A stretch of 64,000 bases of DNA from an uncultured Arenicella sp. GTDB taxonomy: Bacteria; Pseudomonadota; Gammaproteobacteria; Arenicellales; Arenicellaceae. Location of the stretch: positions 62,001-126,000 of the forward strand of contig CALIVT010000016.1 in NCBI GenBank assembly GCA_938048185.1, in the 5' to 3' direction. The position numbers and the translations under genes were made by a program. The notes below the pieces were generated by a model, which was not told the DNA's origin, searched no databases, and saw only the letters and a list, made by a program, of their open reading frames with translations. Shown one piece after another: positions 51,191 to 61,047 of this stretch (position 1 is the first letter of the stretch; each line of letters starts with the position of its first letter).

Positions 51191-53761
51191 GTGACAAGCA
51201 GCCAACACACGCCCATGATGCAGCAGTACTTGGGTATTAAAGCAGACTATCCAGATACGCTGGTGCTCTACCGCATGGGCGATTTCTATGAAGTATTCTA
51301 TGGCGATGCTGAACTTGCATCACGTTTGCTCGATATCACGCTCACGCAACGCGGTAAATCGGGCGGCGAACCCATTCCAATGGCGGGCGTTCCATTTCAC
51401 AGCGTGGACCAATATCTAGCCAAATTGGTTAAGCTTGGCCGCTCGGTCGCAATCGCAGAGCAAATTGGCGACCCAGCAACCAGTAAAGGCCCGGTAGAAC
51501 GTAAAGTCGTGCGAGTAGTGACACCAGGCACATTAGTTGAAGACAGTTTACTTGACGAGCGGCGAGACAATACTCTAGCAGCGGTTTATCACCGCGATGG
51601 GGTTTATGCGATTGCTACCATGGAGCTTTCCTTGGGCCACTTCAAAGCGCAGCAGCTCGATGACCTTGATCAACTTCATTCCGAATTAAAACGAATTCAA
51701 CCAGCTGAGTTATTGGTTGCCGAGCAACGCCCGGCCGTTGATGAATCGAACACGGGCATCGCCGCGCGTGGTGTGCCAAACTGGTATTTTGATTTCGATG
51801 TCGCAAATGAACTATTGTGCCGACAGTTTAATACCAAGAATTTAGTTGCTTATGGCTGCCAAGACTTCCCGCTGGCGGTCAGCGCAGCTGGTGCGTTACT
51901 GCAGTATACCAAAGACATGCAATACGCGTCGGTACCACATATTAGTGATTTTAGCATCTCGCAGAAAAGCGATTTCCTGATTATCGATGCGGCTAGCCGA
52001 CAAAATTTAGAGATTGAAACCAATCTGTCCGGCGGGCGAGAATTCACCCTAGTCGCGTTAATGGATAAATGCGCAAACCCGATGGGTGCGCGGCTTTTAC
52101 GACGTTGGTTGCATGGCCCGATCAGTAATCGAGTAACCTTGTCTCATAGACAACTAGCGGTGGGTGAGTTTATCGAGCGCGTTGATCAAAACGGCGTACA
52201 CGACTTACTTAGAAAATGCGGTGATATCGAACGCATTCTCACGCGCATTGCGCTAAATAGTGCCAGACCAAGAGACTTAGTACGATTGCGCCAGGCACTG
52301 CATTGCCTGCCGGCCTTGAAACACCTATTAAACCAGGCTGACACGGACCTATTAAAGCAGCTGACCGAGCGTCTTGGACCGTTTAGCGAGCCTCAGCAAC
52401 TGCTTGACGCGGCAATTTTAGACGAACCCGCTGCAGTCATTCGTGACGGCGGAGTTATTCGACCTGAGTTCGATATTGAGTTTCAAGAGCTGCATACCTT
52501 GAGTAAAAATTCAGGTGAATTCTTAGTTCAATTGGAGCAGCGCGAGCGCGAGCAGACCGGCATCGCTACGCTTAAGGTAAAATACAATCGCGTGCACGGC
52601 TTTTATATTGAAATTAGCAAAGCGCAATCGGTTTCTGCACCAGAGCACTATATTCGCAGGCAGACTCTGAAGAACGCTGAACGGTATATCACCGAAGAAC
52701 TTAAAGAATATGAAGATAAAGTTCTAAGTGCGCGCGAAAAAGCGTTAGCACGTGAAAAGTTGCTCTACCAAGGTGTTATCGATCAATTGCAACAGCCGTT
52801 GCGAGAACTGCAAGCCATGGCTCAATCACTGGCGCAGCTGGATGTGTTGAGCAACTTCGCCGAACGAGCCGTATCACTCAATTTTTGCAGACCTACGCTG
52901 AGCGAGCACAGTGGCATCGAGATCCGCGAAGGCCGACATCCCGTGGTCGAAGCTAATCAGTCTCAACCCTTTATCGCAAACGACTTGGTCCTTAATAACG
53001 AGACCCGCATGCAAGTTATCACCGGCCCGAATATGGGCGGTAAAAGTACGTACATGCGTCAAAATGCGCTGATCACGCTGCTGGCCTATACCGGCAGCTA
53101 TGTGCCAGCGTCATCTGCAGTGATCGGCCCAATCGACCGAATATTTACCCGTATTGGCGCCGCCGACGATTTGGCTGGTGGCCGCTCCACCTTCATGGTA
53201 GAAATGACCGAAATGGCCAACATTCTTCGTAATGCCACTGCCAACAGCCTTGTGCTTGTGGATGAAATAGGACGCGGCACGAGTACCTATGACGGCCTAT
53301 CGCTGGCATGGGCTTGTGCAATTGACCTAGCGCAACGACTCAAAGCGTACAGTTTGTTCGCCACCCATTACTTTGAAATCACCGAGCTCGCGGAACAGCT
53401 CGACGACGTTGCAAATGTGCATTTAGACGCGGTCGAACATGGCCAAGATATCGTTTTTATGTATCACCTAAAACACGGTCCAGCAAACCAAAGTTATGGC
53501 ATTCAAGTCGCTAGGCTGGCCGGTTTGCCCGATCAAGTGCTAAGAGTGGCTGAGGATAAACTGAGTGCGCTTGAGAACGAAACAGACCTAACACAAACCG
53601 CTGACAATATTCAACGCAGTATCGATTTCACCACGACCTCAACACCTGCGTTACAGACCGAGAGTGAAGTAGAAGAAAAACTTAAAACCGTCGACCCAGA
53701 TTCGCTAACCGCGAGACAAGCCCTGGAGCTATTGTACGAGCTTAAATCGAGTTTAAACTAA
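51191..53761 (+). CDS. mutS: DNA mismatch repair protein MutS
   Basis: Mismatch recognition ATPase of 856 residues. It has the mismatch-binding FYE motif ([16 protein letters not shown]), connector and lever domains, Walker [15 protein letters not shown], Walker [21 protein letters not shown] and [13 protein letters not shown]-terminal tetramerisation tail ends [13 protein letters not shown]. The start is GTG at 51191 with GAGG upstream. It is intact, so this is not an obvious mutator strain by mutS. It is followed by fdxA as in Pseudomonas. Confidence 0.98.
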   Translation: MTSSQHTPMMQQYLGIKADYPDTLVLYRMGDFYEVFYGDAELASRLLDITLTQRGKSGGEPIPMAGVPFHSVDQYLAKLVKLGRSVAIAEQIGDPATSKGPVERKVVRVVTPGTLVEDSLLDERRDNTLAAVYHRDGVYAIATMELSLGHFKAQQLDDLDQLHSELKRIQPAELLVAEQRPAVDESNTGIAARGVPNWYFDFDVANELLCRQFNTKNLVAYGCQDFPLAVSAAGALLQYTKDMQYASVPHISDFSISQKSDFLIIDAASRQNLEIETNLSGGREFTLVALMDKCANPMGARLLRRWLHGPISNRVTLSHRQLAVGEFIERVDQNGVHDLLRKCGDIERILTRIALNSARPRDLVRLRQALHCLPALKHLLNQADTDLLKQLTERLGPFSEPQQLLDAAILDEPAAVIRDGGVIRPEFDIEFQELHTLSKNSGEFLVQLEQREREQTGIATLKVKYNRVHGFYIEISKAQSVSAPEHYIRRQTLKNAERYITEELKEYEDKVLSAREKALAREKLLYQGVIDQLQQPLRELQAMAQSLAQLDVLSNFAERAVSLNFCRPTLSEHSGIEIREGRHPVVEANQSQPFIANDLVLNNETRMQVITGPNMGGKSTYMRQNALITLLAYTGSYVPASSAVIGPIDRIFTRIGAADDLAGGRSTFMVEMTEMANILRNATANSLVLVDEIGRGTSTYDGLSLAWACAIDLAQRLKAYSLFATHYFEITELAEQLDDVANVHLDAVEHGQDIVFMYHLKHGPANQSYGIQVARLAGLPDQVLRVAEDKLSALENETDLTQTADNIQRSIDFTTTSTPALQTESEVEEKLKTVDPDSLTARQALELLYELKSSLN

Positions 53762-53775
53762 CTCACTAAACCTAA

Positions 53776-53804
53776 TTGATTTAGCCAACAACAGCCCATA
53801 GAAT
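53776..53804 (+). promoter_or_regulatory. Promoter candidate for fdxA
   Basis: TTGATT (53776-53781) and TAGAAT (53799-53804) are separated by exactly 17 bases. The pair lies between the mutS stop and the fdxA start, leaving a leader of about 40 bases that contains a GGAG-type ribosome site. Confidence 0.6.
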
Positions 53805-53851
53805 ACGCGCTGTTCACGAATCATCGAAAGAAAGAGACCTCGGAGAAACCG

Positions 53852-54175
53852 ATGACCTATGTAGTAAAAGAAGAATGCATAAAGTGCAAGTACACCGATT
53901 GCGTTGAAGTATGCCCGGTAGACTGCTTTCACGAAGGCCCAAATTTTTTGGTTATCGACCCAGAAGAATGCATTGACTGCAGCTTGTGTGAGCCTGAATG
54001 CCCAGTCGGCGCGATTGTAGCTGATGACGACCTGGAATCAAAAGATGAGCACTACTTAGAACTTAACGAAGAACTTTCGGCTATATGGCCGGTGATTACC
54101 GAAAAGAAGCCCGCGCTCGAAGACGCTGATGAGTGGGCAGAAAAAGAAGGTAAATTTGAACTATTAGAGCGCTAA
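53852..54175 (+). CDS. fdxA: Seven-iron ferredoxin FdxA
   Basis: Low-potential electron carrier of 107 residues with one [3Fe-4S] and one [4Fe-4S] cluster. The cysteine pattern is [17 protein letters not shown], then [16 protein letters not shown]. An acidic C-terminal extension (about 60-107) is typical of the Azotobacter/Pseudomonas FdI type. It is 90 bp downstream of mutS with its own promoter candidate and a terminator after it. Confidence 0.96.
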   Translation: MTYVVKEECIKCKYTDCVEVCPVDCFHEGPNFLVIDPEECIDCSLCEPECPVGAIVADDDLESKDEHYLELNEELSAIWPVITEKKPALEDADEWAEKEGKFELLER

Positions 54176-54255
54176 CCAACAGCGCGACAAGGTCTACCAA
54201 TTATGCGGCTGTCGCGAAAGCCGATTCGTCTATACAGTAACGATAAGTACATAAT

Positions 54256-54290
54256 AAGAAAGGAGCCAAATTTGGCTCCTTTCTTGTTTT
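54256..54290. terminator. Bidirectional intrinsic terminator between fdxA and dsbC
   Basis: A perfect 15-bp inverted repeat without a spacer (AAGAAAGGAGCCAAA, then TTTGGCTCCTTTCTT) is followed by GTTTT. It lies between the convergent fdxA and dsbC stops and could serve both strands. Confidence 0.9.
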
Positions 54291-54310
54291 CTACCTAGAG
54301 GCTTTTAAAT

Positions 54311-55057
54311 TTAAGCACCATCAATTCCTAAGCGCTTAATCAATTCGGCATGAGGCAAGTAACCTGGGGTGATAGTCCCATTGTCAAATATTATGGTTGG
54401 CGTGCCGCGCACACCGACTTGCTGGCCCAGATTATAGCTCTCAGTCACTGGGTTATCACAACTGGCAGTCGGTACCGACTTACCCGCCTTCGCGTCTGTC
54501 AGCGCCGTTTGTTGGTCGTCATTACACCAAACAGAAACGTATTTCTTATGACTATCAGAACCAACACCAGCACGTGGAAAGGCGAGGTAGCGCACTTGAA
54601 TGCCTGCGGCCGTTATCTCAGGAAGTTCGCGATGCAGCTTTCGACAATACCCGCAATCTATATCAGTGAACACAGTGATATGACGCTTAGCATCTTTTGG
54701 CCCGTACACAATCATTTTGCTGGTCGGGACTGCAGCAATTTTATCCGCGGTTAATTTAGACTGTGCCAGCTCACCTAAGTTTGCTTTATCCTTAGTATTG
54801 TATAAATCACCGATCAATATATGGTCGCCATCTACGTAAGCGAAAGCATAGCTCCCTTGGACTTGTAAGCGATAAACATTCTTAGCTGGCGTGGCAATAA
54901 TTTCTGCATCTGCAGCGGGCGGTATCATCTTGGTAAGTTCAGCCCTTACCTTTTCGATGTTCTTGTCTTCGTCAGCGGAATACGCAGCGGTGCTAGTGAG
55001 CGATAAGCCTACGACAGCCAGTAACGTTACTAAACGCGATGTAAATAAATATTTCAT
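54311..55057 (-). CDS. dsbC: Thiol:disulfide interchange protein DsbC
   Basis: Periplasmic disulfide isomerase. The 248 residues from this ATG comprise a signal peptide (about 1-27, cleavage after AYSA), an N-terminal dimerisation domain (VRAELTKMIPPAADAEIIATP), and a thioredoxin domain with the CGYC active site at C135-C138 (FTDIDCGYCRKLH) and the cis-proline in GVRGTPTIIFDNG. A longer frame reaches a GTG at 55093, but the start MKYLFTSRLV gives a proper signal peptide with GGAT upstream. It is downstream of yajQ. Confidence 0.95.
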   Translation of the reverse strand: MKYLFTSRLVTLLAVVGLSLTSTAAYSADEDKNIEKVRAELTKMIPPAADAEIIATPAKNVYRLQVQGSYAFAYVDGDHILIGDLYNTKDKANLGELAQSKLTADKIAAVPTSKMIVYGPKDAKRHITVFTDIDCGYCRKLHRELPEITAAGIQVRYLAFPRAGVGSDSHKKYVSVWCNDDQQTALTDAKAGKSVPTASCDNPVTESYNLGQQVGVRGTPTIIFDNGTITPGYLPHAELIKRLGIDGA

Positions 55058-55167
55058 GATTTGATCCGTATGTTGCAGAGTGTTATTGGCCACCCTTAGA
55101 GCTGCCTTAGTTGTTGTCGGTTTCTTTCTACCAGTTTCCTATTATCGCCTAGATTCGCGCGTAATAG

Positions 55168-55653
55168 TTAGTCCCGGAAATTATTAAATTGTAAGGGAAT
55201 ACCTGCGTCAGCTTCACGTAAAAAAGCGATCACCTGCTGTAGGTCGTCTCGCTTTTTACCCGTGACTCGTAGCTGGTTACCTTGAATCGCAGTTTGCACC
55301 TTGAGTTTTTTATCTTTGATTTGCTTAACTAACCTACGCCCCAGCTCAGTATCAATACCCTCTTTAAGGTCGATTATCTGCCGCGCCTTGCCGCCGCCAA
55401 TTTCTTCAATCTCGCGATAATGCAAACATCCTAAATCTAGACCCCGCTTAGCAAGCTTTTCTCGCAAAATATCGACCGCTTGTCGCACTTGAAAATCGTT
55501 GTCAGCATACACGGTAAGGTTCGACTCCGAATACTCCACGCGAGCATCAGAGCCTTTAAAATCAAAGCGCGTGCTCAGCTCCTTATTGGCTTGGTGTAAG
55601 CCATTACTCAATTCAGGTTTATCTATCTCGGATACGATGTCAAACGAAGGCAT
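55168..55653 (-). CDS. yajQ: YajQ-family nucleotide-binding protein
   Basis: Small protein of 161 residues with two ferredoxin-like domains. Some members bind cyclic-di-GMP; general nucleotide or RNA binding has also been reported. The start MPSFDIVSEIDKPELSNGLHQ, STRFDFKGSDARVE and the end AFLREADAGIPLQFNNFRD are diagnostic. It lies 110 bp upstream of dsbC. Confidence 0.96.
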   Translation of the reverse strand: MPSFDIVSEIDKPELSNGLHQANKELSTRFDFKGSDARVEYSESNLTVYADNDFQVRQAVDILREKLAKRGLDLGCLHYREIEEIGGGKARQIIDLKEGIDTELGRRLVKQIKDKKLKVQTAIQGNQLRVTGKKRDDLQQVIAFLREADAGIPLQFNNFRD

Positions 55654-55772
55654 AATTTAGTTTCATCAAACTAGCTAGGCTGTTGATTTATATATTGTAA
55701 ATTTTATCGCAGTTTAAGTGAACCGAGCCATTCTTTCCAGTAACATAGCAGCGGTTATAAAAATACTAAAAT

Positions 55773-56450
55773 ATGAGTCGGGTAACGGCTAAGTACAAAA
55801 AACTTAAGCGACTTACCGCAATTACCGCAATCACCATGCATTTAAGAATTTTCACAATAACGATAACGATTCTGTCTAGTTTAATGTTGGCTGATACGTC
55901 GACAGCGACTGTTTACGTGTACGTAACGCCAGATGGTAGTAAGCTTATTACTGACAGTCGTGTGCGCAAAAAAGGCTTTAAACTTGAACGCAGCTACAAT
56001 ACTAAGCCGTATCGCTCAGGTGGGGCAAGGGCACCATATTATGCCAAGCCGGTAAAATCCAAATACGATGCGTTGATTGTAAACATGGCCCTTAAGTATG
56101 ACTTAGAGCCTAGTTTTATAAAAGCCGTGGTGCACGTAGAGTCCGCCTTTGATCAAAATGCTGTTTCGCGCGCGGGCGCAATGGGCCTTATGCAGTTAAT
56201 GCCCGCAACTGCAGCGATTTATCAACTGAAACAAGATCACTTCAACCCGAACCGTAACGTCGAAGTCGGAGTGCAGCATATTAAAGACCTAATGGAACGT
56301 TATAATAGCGATAAACGCTTATCCCTAGCTGCCTATAACGCTGGCGCTGGGGCAGTCAGCAAATACAATGGCATACCACCTTACGCAGAGACACAAAACT
56401 ACGTGAAAAAAGTAATGAGTCTCTACAACCTCTATAAAAAAGAAATATAG
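55773..56450 (+). CDS. Lytic transglycosylase (SLT domain)
   Basis: Periplasmic muramidase-like enzyme of 225 residues. A signal or membrane-anchor segment (about 22-45) is followed by a short DUF4124-like beta region (VYVYVTPDGSKLITDSR) and a C-terminal SLT domain. The catalytic glutamate is E123 (AVVHVESAFDQNAVS). AGAMGLMQLMPATAA and LAAYNAGAGAV are standard SLT motifs. An internal ATG at 55836 (MHLRIF) gives a tidier signal peptide; neither start has a Shine-Dalgarno sequence. It is a single gene between divergent yajQ and convergent pdxJ. Confidence 0.9.
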   Translation: MSRVTAKYKKLKRLTAITAITMHLRIFTITITILSSLMLADTSTATVYVYVTPDGSKLITDSRVRKKGFKLERSYNTKPYRSGGARAPYYAKPVKSKYDALIVNMALKYDLEPSFIKAVVHVESAFDQNAVSRAGAMGLMQLMPATAAIYQLKQDHFNPNRNVEVGVQHIKDLMERYNSDKRLSLAAYNAGAGAVSKYNGIPPYAETQNYVKKVMSLYNLYKKEI

Positions 56451-56568
56451 GTTTATCTGACTAAACGTCTCTATTGAGCTTTAGCACCTCGACTAAGTTC
56501 ATCAAAATGCGTTTATACGCACACATAAATAGCTTACCTCGAGCGTTCTCGGCTACCGCTCTACTTTA

Positions 56569-57327
56569 TTACGTGCCCTGTCCTTCCGATTCTAAGCGGG
56601 CTCCAATCATAATTTGTTTCATCGCGAATACGGCTTCATAAAAACCGGTCATTGCGGCGCGCGCGACGATCGAGTGCCCGATATTTAGGCAGACTAATTC
56701 ACCAATTGATGCAATTTCAGCGACGTTTTGATAGTGCAAGCCGTGCCCCGCATTGACTTGAATACCCAAGGAATGCGCAAGCTTAGCGCCCTGTTTAATT
56801 CTGTAAAATTCAGACGCTCGCTGATCTTCACCACAGTCGGCGTACGCGCCTGTATGCAGCTCGACAATATCGACACCGAGTTCCTTACTCGCTGCAATTT
56901 GCTCTTCGTCCGGATCGATAAATAACGACACCTTAATACCATGTTCTTGCAGCGCACCAACGTAGTCCCCGAGCTCTATTTTTTGCTTAAGCACGTCTAA
57001 CCCACCTTCAGTCGTTAACTCGGCGCGCTTCTCTGGCACCAGACAACATTCATACGGTTTGACTGTTTGCGCGATTTTCAGCATTTCAGGCGTCGTCGCC
57101 ATCTCTAAATTCATCGGCAAATTGACATTACCACGAATACTAAAGACATCATGATCCTGGATGTGCCGCCTATCTTCACGCAAATGTACGGTAATACCGT
57201 CGGCCCCAGCTTTACGCGCTATATCAGCCGCGTGCATCGGGTCAGGATAGGTAGTGCCACGAGCTTGGCGCAACGTCGCAATGTGGTCTACATTTACTCC
57301 GAGTTGAATACTTTTATGTTGGCTCAT
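56569..57327 (-). CDS. pdxJ: Pyridoxine 5'-phosphate synthase
   Basis: Last ring-closing step of DXP-dependent vitamin B6 synthesis. The 252 residues from this start form a TIM barrel with GVNVDHIATLRQARGT, GITVHLREDRRHI, CLVPEKRAELTTEGG, and VNAGHGLHYQNV. A longer frame to 57354 adds nine residues not typical of the family. It is 46 bp after recO, the conserved recO-pdxJ order, and closes the lepA-lepB-rnc-era group. Confidence 0.96.
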   Translation of the reverse strand: MSQHKSIQLGVNVDHIATLRQARGTTYPDPMHAADIARKAGADGITVHLREDRRHIQDHDVFSIRGNVNLPMNLEMATTPEMLKIAQTVKPYECCLVPEKRAELTTEGGLDVLKQKIELGDYVGALQEHGIKVSLFIDPDEEQIAASKELGVDIVELHTGAYADCGEDQRASEFYRIKQGAKLAHSLGIQVNAGHGLHYQNVAEIASIGELVCLNIGHSIVARAAMTGFYEAVFAMKQIMIGARLESEGQGT

Positions 57328-57373
57328 AACAAAGAGGTCAGTTGAACGCACCATTGAATTAGTTGTGTATAGC

Positions 57374-58114
57374 TTATCGATTTTTAGGGTAAAACAATTC
57401 GCGACTCACGATCTTCTTGTACCCTAAAGTGCGACTCAATATATCACGCATTAATTGCTTTGCCTGTGAGATCTCTTGATTGGAGTACGCAGCGTTAGCC
57501 TCGACCGAATTTAACGCCAACGATTTAATGATGCGCCCGGAAAAACTCGAGGGTTGAGCCCCTGCCACGCGCACGAAGCCTTGGTTTGGCTGGTATCGGT
57601 AATAGCCCAAATCATCAATTCGCGTCTTAGCTCCTGCTTCAAAGTCAAAATTGATCTCGTAGCCCGTTTCTTTCATGACTGTCTTCTCAAAGTCCCTTAG
57701 GGCGTGCGGCGATGTGGCCGACAACTCGGCACTGGCAAGCGACATAATGGTGTCATGGTAGTGATTAAATAGACTTGGGTGTGGGTCGTGCCGATGTAAC
57801 AAATTTACGACGAGTTCATTGCAATAAAAACCGCACACCAATGCATCGCCGCGCAATTCATGCTCAGCGAGTTTGTAATCTGTTTGATCGATTTCAGCGG
57901 ACGTTAGAGTTGGTATCTCGCCTTTACCGGTCCAACTTAACAGCAGTGGCTGAAACGGTAATAACGACCCTTTGAGCTTAGACTTAATTCTACGCGCCCC
58001 CTTCGCCATTAACGCCAGACGGCCGTAGTCTCGACTGAATACTTCTACAATCCAAGATGTCTCGCTGTAGGGGCGATTCAACAATACGTAGCTTTGCTGC
58101 TGATGTACCCGCAC
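57374..58114 (-). CDS. recO: DNA repair protein RecO
   Basis: Mediator that with RecR loads RecA onto SSB-covered DNA. It has 246 residues: an N-terminal OB fold (SYVLLNRPYSETSWIVEVFS) and a helical C-terminal domain (CGFYCNELVVNLLHRHDPHP). The C-terminal zinc cysteines found in some relatives are absent, as in many gammaproteobacteria. It starts 9 bp after era. Confidence 0.95.
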   Translation of the reverse strand: MRVHQQQSYVLLNRPYSETSWIVEVFSRDYGRLALMAKGARRIKSKLKGSLLPFQPLLLSWTGKGEIPTLTSAEIDQTDYKLAEHELRGDALVCGFYCNELVVNLLHRHDPHPSLFNHYHDTIMSLASAELSATSPHALRDFEKTVMKETGYEINFDFEAGAKTRIDDLGYYRYQPNQGFVRVAGAQPSSFSGRIIKSLALNSVEANAAYSNQEISQAKQLMRDILSRTLGYKKIVSRELFYPKNR

Positions 58115-58123
58115 CCTAATGGC

Positions 58124-59047
58124 CTACTTTAAGTCCTCGTCATAGCCCAAGCTATAAAGGTCTCTGGCGTTATCTGACCAACCAGAGCGAACCTTTACGA
58201 ACAGTTCTAAAAACACTTTTCGTTCTAATAAGGTTTCGCAATTCTTGCGCGCGGCCGTACCAATATTTTTGAGCGCTTCACCTGCTTTACCAATCACCAT
58301 GGCCTTGTGCGAATCTTTTTCTACCCAAATATCAGCGCCAATTTGCGCCTTGCCATCCAAAAGCTGAAAGTCGGTGACCTCAACTGCGGTCGCGTAAGGA
58401 AGCTCATCACCTAAACGCCGAAATAACTGCTCGCGCACCAACTCCGAGACTAAGAAGCGAAAGCTGCGATCGGTAATTTGGTCTTCATCAAAGCCCGCAG
58501 GCGCGCTGGGTAAATACCGCTCTAAGACTTCCATTAAACGATCAACATTGTCAGCGACCACTTTGCCAATCGCACACACAGGCACAATTTCGGCAAAGTC
58601 ATAGAGCTTGCTCGACTCGGCGATTAGCGGTAACACGTCATTGATCGATTTCAGCTTATCGAGTTTATTAATCAATAGAATTACTGGTACGGTGCAATCC
58701 TCAAGTGCTTGCAGTACATGCAAGTCACCTTCGCTCCAACCTGAGGCCGTAATCATTAGGCACACTGCATCAACACCATCAATGCTCGAGATTGCGGTTT
58801 TATTGATTACTCGGTTTATGGTCTTTCGATTCGACTTTTTAAGCACCGAATGAATACCCGGCGTATCCACAAACACGATCTGTTTTTGATCATCGGTATG
58901 GATGCCTAAGATACGGTGGCGCGTGGTTTGCGGTCGGTGAGAGGTAATGCTGATCTTCTGACCGATAATTCGATTCATCAAAGTGGATTTGCCAGCATTT
59001 GGTTTTCCGATGATGGTCACAAAACCAAATTTAAATGAATCGCTCAT
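58124..59047 (-). CDS. era: GTPase Era
   Basis: Ribosome-assembly GTPase that binds the 3' end of 16S rRNA. It has 307 residues. The G domain has GKPNAGKSTLMNRIIGQKIS, VDTPGIHSV and LINKLDKLKS. The C-terminal KH domain has VIGKAGEALKNIGTAAR. The ATG shares one base with the rnc stop (TAATG), so translation is probably coupled. Confidence 0.98.
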   Translation of the reverse strand: MSDSFKFGFVTIIGKPNAGKSTLMNRIIGQKISITSHRPQTTRHRILGIHTDDQKQIVFVDTPGIHSVLKKSNRKTINRVINKTAISSIDGVDAVCLMITASGWSEGDLHVLQALEDCTVPVILLINKLDKLKSINDVLPLIAESSKLYDFAEIVPVCAIGKVVADNVDRLMEVLERYLPSAPAGFDEDQITDRSFRFLVSELVREQLFRRLGDELPYATAVEVTDFQLLDGKAQIGADIWVEKDSHKAMVIGKAGEALKNIGTAARKNCETLLERKVFLELFVKVRSGWSDNARDLYSLGYDEDLK

Positions 59048-59745
59048 TAGGCCTTCTTGAATTTATTGTGTTTAGAATTTAAAAATAGCGACAGTACTTG
59101 CTCAGCCGCTGCCTGCTCGGCGCCGCGCCGCGACGCAGCCATGGCTCGACTGTTTATCCCTAACTCGGGAAGTTCACACTCAATAGTGAATTGCTGCGCA
59201 TGCTGCTCGCCTTGGGTTTCAACTATTTCATAGTTCGGCAAGTTTAGGCCCCGCTTTTGCATTGCTTCTTGCAACTTGCTCTTCGCATCTTTAAACGTTG
59301 AGTCCTTCGAAATACCTGCAAACTGAGAATCGAAATTACGATAAATAAAGGTTTTCGCGACGTCAAAGCCCGCGTCTAAATACAAGGCACCAATGATACT
59401 TTCAACGGTGTCGGATAAAATGGAGTCACGGTTGAAACCACCGCTTTTGAGCTCACCTTCACCTAGAATCAGAAAATCACTTAGATTCAAACCGCGTGCG
59501 ACAGTTGCCAAAGTTTCTTTGCGCACTAAGCTCGAACGCATCCGACTCAGCTTTCCCTCAGCTAACCCCGGGTAATTGGCATACAACCAATCAGCGACGA
59601 CGAAGCCTAGAATACTGTCACCCAGAAACTCAAGACGTTCGTAATTATTGGCATGTTTACTTCTATGGGTTAACGCAAGCTTTAACAGGCTTACATCGTC
59701 AAATTGATGCATAAGTTTACGCATCAAAGCGTCTAAATTAGACAT
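59047..59745 (-). CDS. rnc: Ribonuclease III
   Basis: Double-strand-specific endonuclease that processes rRNA precursors and mRNAs. It has 232 residues. The N-terminal catalytic domain has the signature ERLEFLGDSILGFVVADWLY and the DTVESIIGALYLDAG acidic site. A C-terminal double-stranded RNA-binding domain follows (about 155-225). It lies between the DUF4845 gene and era as in Pseudomonas. Confidence 0.98.
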   Translation of the reverse strand: MSNLDALMRKLMHQFDDVSLLKLALTHRSKHANNYERLEFLGDSILGFVVADWLYANYPGLAEGKLSRMRSSLVRKETLATVARGLNLSDFLILGEGELKSGGFNRDSILSDTVESIIGALYLDAGFDVAKTFIYRNFDSQFAGISKDSTFKDAKSKLQEAMQKRGLNLPNYEIVETQGEQHAQQFTIECELPELGINSRAMAASRRGAEQAAAEQVLSLFLNSKHNKFKKA

Positions 59746-59759
59746 TGAGCAAAGTCGAT

Positions 59760-60170
59760 CTATTTTTTATCGCACTTGCCGCCAAGGTCACATTCCAGAG
59801 CAGGCGTGAATTCAGCCAAGACACTAATGTTTGCCACCAGCGGCACGACTCTATCGTAATCTAGCGAAATTTTAAATGTTGTGCGATCACGACTTACCTT
59901 AAGCGCCTTTTTGTAATCGATTATATTGTCGTCACCGTCGATCTGAAGCTGTTTTTCCATAGAATTAATAATGTCGCGACGACTAATTTTAGCCAAGTTA
60001 GCGTTCTCAAGGCTTCGCTCCATCGCATTAACAATATTCTGGTTCTCGTTATACATCGGGACTAATTTCATTCCGACGTACGCAAAAAAACCGATGGTGC
60101 CTAGCGTAAAAATAAGGCTCCAGATTGTCCAGCCCGCTTGAGACTTGAAATTTTTAATGTTTTTTTTCAT
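59760..60170 (-). CDS. DUF4845 membrane protein
   Basis: A 136-residue protein with a prepilin-like N-terminus (KSQAGWTIWSLIFTLGTIGF) that forms one transmembrane helix (about 14-32). A small extracytoplasmic domain follows, with a pair of cysteines at the C-terminus (ECDLGGKC). Proteins of this family are found between lepB and rnc in many gamma- and betaproteobacteria. Their function is not established. It starts 58 bp after lepB and is 14 bp before rnc. Confidence 0.88.
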   Translation of the reverse strand: MKKNIKNFKSQAGWTIWSLIFTLGTIGFFAYVGMKLVPMYNENQNIVNAMERSLENANLAKISRRDIINSMEKQLQIDGDDNIIDYKKALKVSRDRTTFKISLDYDRVVPLVANISVLAEFTPALECDLGGKCDKK

Positions 60171-60228
60171 ACCATAGACTCCGAAAATTTTGTTTAAAAG
60201 TAGATTTGTTATTCTTACTATCGATCAA

Positions 60229-61047
60229 TCAGTTAACGACCGAGCTCAATTCTTCTGCGGTTATATCCGCACCTATTCGATTTAGGTTAAAGCCAGAATC
60301 TTTTACTGAGTCATAATTCATCCAAACGAAAAAGGCTTTACCAACAATATTTTTTTCAGGAACAAAGCCCCACGCTCGGCTATCCGCACTATTGTCACGA
60401 TTATCACCCATCATAAAATAGTGCCCTTCAGGAACTTTCCAGCTTGCTTTTGCCTGACCACGATTGGTATATGGGTTAACCAAGACTGAGAAACCCGCAG
60501 CCGATGCGTCTTCATCGTGTTTAGTTGGTAATGCTTGTTTGTACTGGTCTAGGGAAACACGGTCACCGGTCGGCAAATAGCTCTCTATTGGGTCCGATAA
60601 TACCTGCACACCATTTACAAACAATTCTTTGTTTTGATAGGAAATTTCATCACCTGGTAAGCCGACCAAACGTTTAATATAGTTTTGACTCGGTTGCGGT
60701 GGGTATCTAAAAACAATAATATCACCGCGGTCCGGTTCGTTTATGGGGAAAATTTTTGTGTGGGTAATTGGTAACCGTAATCCATAGGTGAACTTATTAA
60801 CCAAAATAAAATCGCCTATTTCTAGCGTTGGCAACATTGAACCCGACGGAATGCGAAATGGTTCGGCGACAAAGCCGCGCAATAAAAAAACCAATAACAA
60901 TACGGGGAAAAACGACCTCGCGTAATCCAAGTACCAAGGCTCTGGTTGTCGCTTTGCCAAATGCGGAAAGGCAAATTTACACACCAGCTTTACTGCAAGG
61001 CATAGACACACTAAGGCGAATAAAATCATCTCAAACATATTAATCAC
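60229..61047 (-). CDS. lepB: Signal peptidase I
   Basis: Inner-membrane serine-lysine protease that removes signal peptides from exported proteins. It has 272 residues: two N-terminal transmembrane helices (about 5-25 and 46-60), the catalytic Ser70 ([17 protein letters not shown]), the lysine region ([15 protein letters not shown]), and [14 protein letters not shown]. The start overlaps the lepA stop by 8 bases, as expected in a tight operon. ATG at 61038 is an alternative. Confidence 0.97.
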   Translation of the reverse strand: MINMFEMILFALVCLCLAVKLVCKFAFPHLAKRQPEPWYLDYARSFFPVLLLVFLLRGFVAEPFRIPSGSMLPTLEIGDFILVNKFTYGLRLPITHTKIFPINEPDRGDIIVFRYPPQPSQNYIKRLVGLPGDEISYQNKELFVNGVQVLSDPIESYLPTGDRVSLDQYKQALPTKHDEDASAAGFSVLVNPYTNRGQAKASWKVPEGHYFMMGDNRDNSADSRAWGFVPEKNIVGKAFFVWMNYDSVKDSGFNLNRIGADITAEELSSVVN